Part shown: positions 45,549 to 47,674 of the stretch, one piece after another
Numbering within the stretch: position 1 is the first letter of the stretch
Layout of the letters: each line of letters starts with the position of its first letter
Source of the DNA: Deltaproteobacteria bacterium
GTDB taxonomy: Bacteria; Desulfobacterota; Syntrophobacteria; Syntrophobacterales; Syntrophobacteraceae
DNA length: 47,674 nt
Assembly: GCA_021813685.1 (NCBI GenBank)
Contig: JAKAJS010000168.1
Coordinates: forward strand, 1 to 47,674
Direction of reading: 5' to 3'
Made by a program: the position numbers and the translations under genes
The notes under the pieces: model-generated
What the model saw: the letters and a program-made list of their open reading frames with translations, nothing else
What the model was told of the DNA's origin: nothing
The model's database searches: none

Positions 45549-46064
45549 TTACAGCGCCCGTGCGGTCCTGACGGGCTGCTCCGCCTTCTTCCAGGAGCCC
45601 CCCGCCTTTTCGATTTCTTTCAAGACCGCCGAGACGATATCCTCCAGACGGTTTCGCACGGGGGCGCTCAATTCGGTGCTGAAAGAAGTCCACTCTGCGG
45701 GCTCGATTCCGATCACCACCGTTTCGGGCTTGCCTCCAAGCTCTTCGGCAAAAATGAGGGTCTCCAGGACGTTCAACTCATGGAGCGAGGATTTGTAAGG
45801 GATTTTTTTAAAAAAATCCTTCTCCTCGATTCGGTAGATCGTGCCGGGCTGCCCGCCAATGTGCACGATATCGACAACTATGGCTGCGCCGGCCCGGGCA
45901 AACGGTTCGAGGAGCCGCAACCCCAGGGTCCCCCCATCGTAGAGTTCGACGTTCGGGGAAAAAACGTATTCGTCTTCGAGTTTTTCGATCACTCGAACGC
46001 CAGTGCCTTCGTCTCCCAGCAGCAGGTTCCCCACCCCGAGCACCAGTATATGTTTTTCAGACAT
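45549..46064 (-). CDS. hyaD: Hydrogenase maturation endopeptidase, HyaD/HupD type
   Basis: Removes the C-terminal extension of the [NiFe] large subunit after nickel insertion. 171 residues. The nickel-sensing residues are in GVGNLLLGDEGTGV (Glu) and VVDIVHIGG (Asp), with LHELN contributing the His. It directly follows the large-subunit gene, its expected substrate. A hairpin/T-run lies in the 112-bp gap between them. Confidence 0.92.
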   Translation of the reverse strand: MSEKHILVLGVGNLLLGDEGTGVRVIEKLEDEYVFSPNVELYDGGTLGLRLLEPFARAGAAIVVDIVHIGGQPGTIYRIEEKDFFKKIPYKSSLHELNVLETLIFAEELGGKPETVVIGIEPAEWTSFSTELSAPVRNRLEDIVSAVLKEIEKAGGSWKKAEQPVRTARAL

Positions 46065-46094
46065 CTGGAGAGTGCCTCATCAGTATCGGGCAAC

Positions 46095-46156
46095 AAAAAA
46101 GGGAATCGGGCCCACCCGCCCCCGGAAGGACGCAAGCGCGGTCCGAATCCCCTAAT
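46095..46156 (-). terminator. Possible terminator or attenuator between hydrogenase large subunit and protease
   Basis: On the minus strand GGGGATTCGG (near 46155-46146) can pair, with one mismatch, with CCGATTCCC (46109-46101), followed at once by TTTTTT (46100-46095). The loop is long and GC-rich. Placed after the large-subunit gene, it could lower expression of the protease relative to the structural genes. Confidence 0.45.
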
Positions 46157-46176
46157 AGATACTCAAAAAGCCGGTC

Positions 46177-47674
46177 TTAGACAACTTCAAACTTGTAGAT
46201 TTCGTCGTTCTCCGCGTCGATCAGGTGCACCGCGCAGGCGATGCAGGGATCGAAGGAGTGAACGGTGCGAAGCACTTCCACAGGCCTTTTGGGATCGGCC
46301 ACCGGAGTGCCCAGGAGCGCCTCCTCAACAGGGCCCATCTTATCGGCCGCATCGCGCGGGCCGAGGTTCCACGTGGAGGGAACAACCATCTGGTAGCTCG
46401 CGATCTTTTTGTCCTTGACCGTGATCCAGTGGCCGAGCGCGCCGCGGGGCACATCGTTTAAGCCAACTCCGGTGCCGTCTGCAGGCATCTTTTCCCATGG
46501 CGTGGCATCGCAGATGTTGAGATCTCCCTTCTTGATGTTATCGACCAGCTGGCCGAGCAGCGTTCCCACAGCGTCTCCCACGACCTTGGTCTCGATGCCT
46601 CTGGCCGCAGTCCTGCCCAGGGTGGAGAAAAGAGCCTCCTTGGGCACCGCAAGCTTTTTCAATACCATATCGACGGTTTCCTTGACCGCCGGGACTCCCT
46701 TGCCGTAGGCAATGAGAACGCGGGCGAGCGGCCCCACTTCCATGGGCTCGTTCTTGTAGCGCGGCGCCTTGATCCAGCTGTAGCGTTCCTTCAGATCGAG
46801 CTCGGTGAACTCGGGTTTCGTTTCGCCGTGCGCAGGATTTAATCCCTTGGGGTCGCCTGCATACCAGCTGTGCTTGATCTGCTCGGTGATCAGTTCGATA
46901 TCGACCGGTTCGACTTTGGCCAGGTTGCGGTTGAAGATGACGCCGCGGGGCATGAGGAAGTCATCGGGTTCCTTTGGCCCCATGGGGAAGTCGCCGTAGG
47001 ATAGAAAGTTCTTCGTGCCCCCGATCTTGCCCCAGTCCTTGTAGAAGGCGGCAACCGTCAGGAGATCGGGAATGTAGACATTGTTGACGAAGTCCATGGT
47101 CTCTTGCCACAGATACTTGAATTCGGCGATCCTGTCGGGGGAAAGATCCTGCGCGCAGGTCACCCCGCCCAGGGTCATGCTCTGGGTGTGGGGGTTTTTG
47201 CCGCCGAAGATGGCCATGAGCCGTGCCGTGCGGGTCTGCTGGCGAAGCGCCGCGAGGTAATGGGCAACGGCGAGCAGGTTGGCTTCCGGCGGAAGCTTGT
47301 AGGCCGGATGTCCCCAGTAGCCGTTGGCGAAGGGGCCGAGTTGGCCGCTTTCGACGAATTTTTTGAGCCGTCTTTGCACTTCAAAAAAATCGTTTACCCC
47401 GTCTCCGTGGGCGTTGGGGCTTATCTTGACGGCAAGTGCTTCGGTCTTTTTCGGATCGGCCTTCAGTGCGCTCACGATGTCCACCCAGTCGAGCGCATGG
47501 AGGTGATAGAAATGGACAAGATGGTCGTGGAGATATTGGGAGCCGTGGAGCAGGGTACGGATGATGCGCCCGTTATCGGCGAGTTTCGCCCCCATGGCGC
47601 TATCGACCGCGCGGCTGGAAGCCAGGCTGTGCACGTAGGTGCAAACGCCGCAGGCGCGCTGCGTGATGAGGTTT
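46177..47674 (-). CDS. [NiFe] hydrogenase large subunit, group 1 (partial, runs off the window)
   Basis: 499 residues visible; the N-terminus lies beyond the window edge. The first nickel motif is RACGVCTYVHSLASSRAVD at the very start. The second is DPCIACAVH near the C-terminus, followed by a 15-residue tail (LIDAENDEIYKFEVV) that the maturation protease removes after the His. The motifs match respiratory, H2-uptake group 1 enzymes of Desulfovibrio type, usually periplasmic and paired with a small subunit encoded upstream (outside the window). It oxidises H2 and passes electrons to c-type cytochromes or quinone. Confidence 0.95.
   Translation of the reverse strand, partial: NLITQRACGVCTYVHSLASSRAVDSAMGAKLADNGRIIRTLLHGSQYLHDHLVHFYHLHALDWVDIVSALKADPKKTEALAVKISPNAHGDGVNDFFEVQRRLKKFVESGQLGPFANGYWGHPAYKLPPEANLLAVAHYLAALRQQTRTARLMAIFGGKNPHTQSMTLGGVTCAQDLSPDRIAEFKYLWQETMDFVNNVYIPDLLTVAAFYKDWGKIGGTKNFLSYGDFPMGPKEPDDFLMPRGVIFNRNLAKVEPVDIELITEQIKHSWYAGDPKGLNPAHGETKPEFTELDLKERYSWIKAPRYKNEPMEVGPLARVLIAYGKGVPAVKETVDMVLKKLAVPKEALFSTLGRTAARGIETKVVGDAVGTLLGQLVDNIKKGDLNICDATPWEKMPADGTGVGLNDVPRGALGHWITVKDKKIASYQMVVPSTWNLGPRDAADKMGPVEEALLGTPVADPKRPVEVLRTVHSFDPCIACAVHLIDAENDEIYKFEVV

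Overview
The window is 47.7 kb of GC-rich, gene-dense chromosome from an anaerobic or microaerophilic Gram-negative bacterium. My best guess is a deltaproteobacterium (Desulfobacterota, Syntrophobacter/Desulfovibrio-like). The guess rests on a Desulfovibrio-type group 1 [NiFe] hydrogenase large subunit with its maturation protease and HypC, an iron superoxide dismutase, a UbiA/UbiD pair like that of the futalosine menaquinone route, FlgM, lipoprotein and Mpl genes typical of diderms, and several radical-SAM enzymes. The placement is inference; no rRNA gene is present.

Layout. 63-6733 (+): a complete tryptophan operon trpEGDCFBA, tightly packed except for a 115-bp GC-rich hairpin region between trpD and trpC that looks like an intrinsic terminator. 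6799-7608 (-): an exported Met/His/Pro-rich repeat protein. 8014-8757 (+): a conserved protein of unknown function. 8808-13760: sodB, an unassigned radical-SAM enzyme, a THUMP-type rRNA methyltransferase, pyrE and a YhcC-like radical-SAM protein. 13953-18123: OmpA-like lipoprotein, YbaK-type deacylase, a fused RsmG-SpoU rRNA methyltransferase, an RluA-type pseudouridine synthase and surE. 18293-20641 (-): an AT-richer three-gene cassette (two unknown proteins plus a ComEC-like metallo-beta-lactamase) with its own operator-like promoter. This is the best candidate in the window for an undescribed system. 20988-28523 (-): a baeRF-family protein, gpsA, gyrA, a small coiled-coil protein and gyrB with a good sigma70 promoter.

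28.8-38.1 kb is more accessory: a response regulator with an odd C-terminus, a frameshifted RelE/ParE toxin with its antitoxin, UbiD and UbiA, flgM with a small partner, a Cys-rich mini-protein co-transcribed with a diguanylate cyclase, DUF1285-like and QueH genes, a VapBC pair and the decayed C-terminus of a REP-associated (RAYT) transposase. 38089-44692 (-) is a compact cell-wall and cofactor run: folP, glmM, coaX, ldcA, a serine hydrolase and mpl, with overlapping ends, which reads like murein recycling joined to amino-sugar and CoA/folate synthesis. 44718-47674 (-): a four-helix membrane protein, hypC, a hydrogenase protease and the 5'-truncated (by the window edge) hydrogenase large subunit.

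Two families of 7-bp-period repeats are scattered between genes. Arrays built on CAGTGAG occupy three convergent gene junctions and encode the last codons and the stops of the flanking genes. Arrays built on CAACCAG/CAACTAA occupy two codirectional gaps. A separate GC-rich hairpin (GGGGGC-TTTC-GCCCCC) recurs three times. No tRNA, rRNA or CRISPR array was seen.
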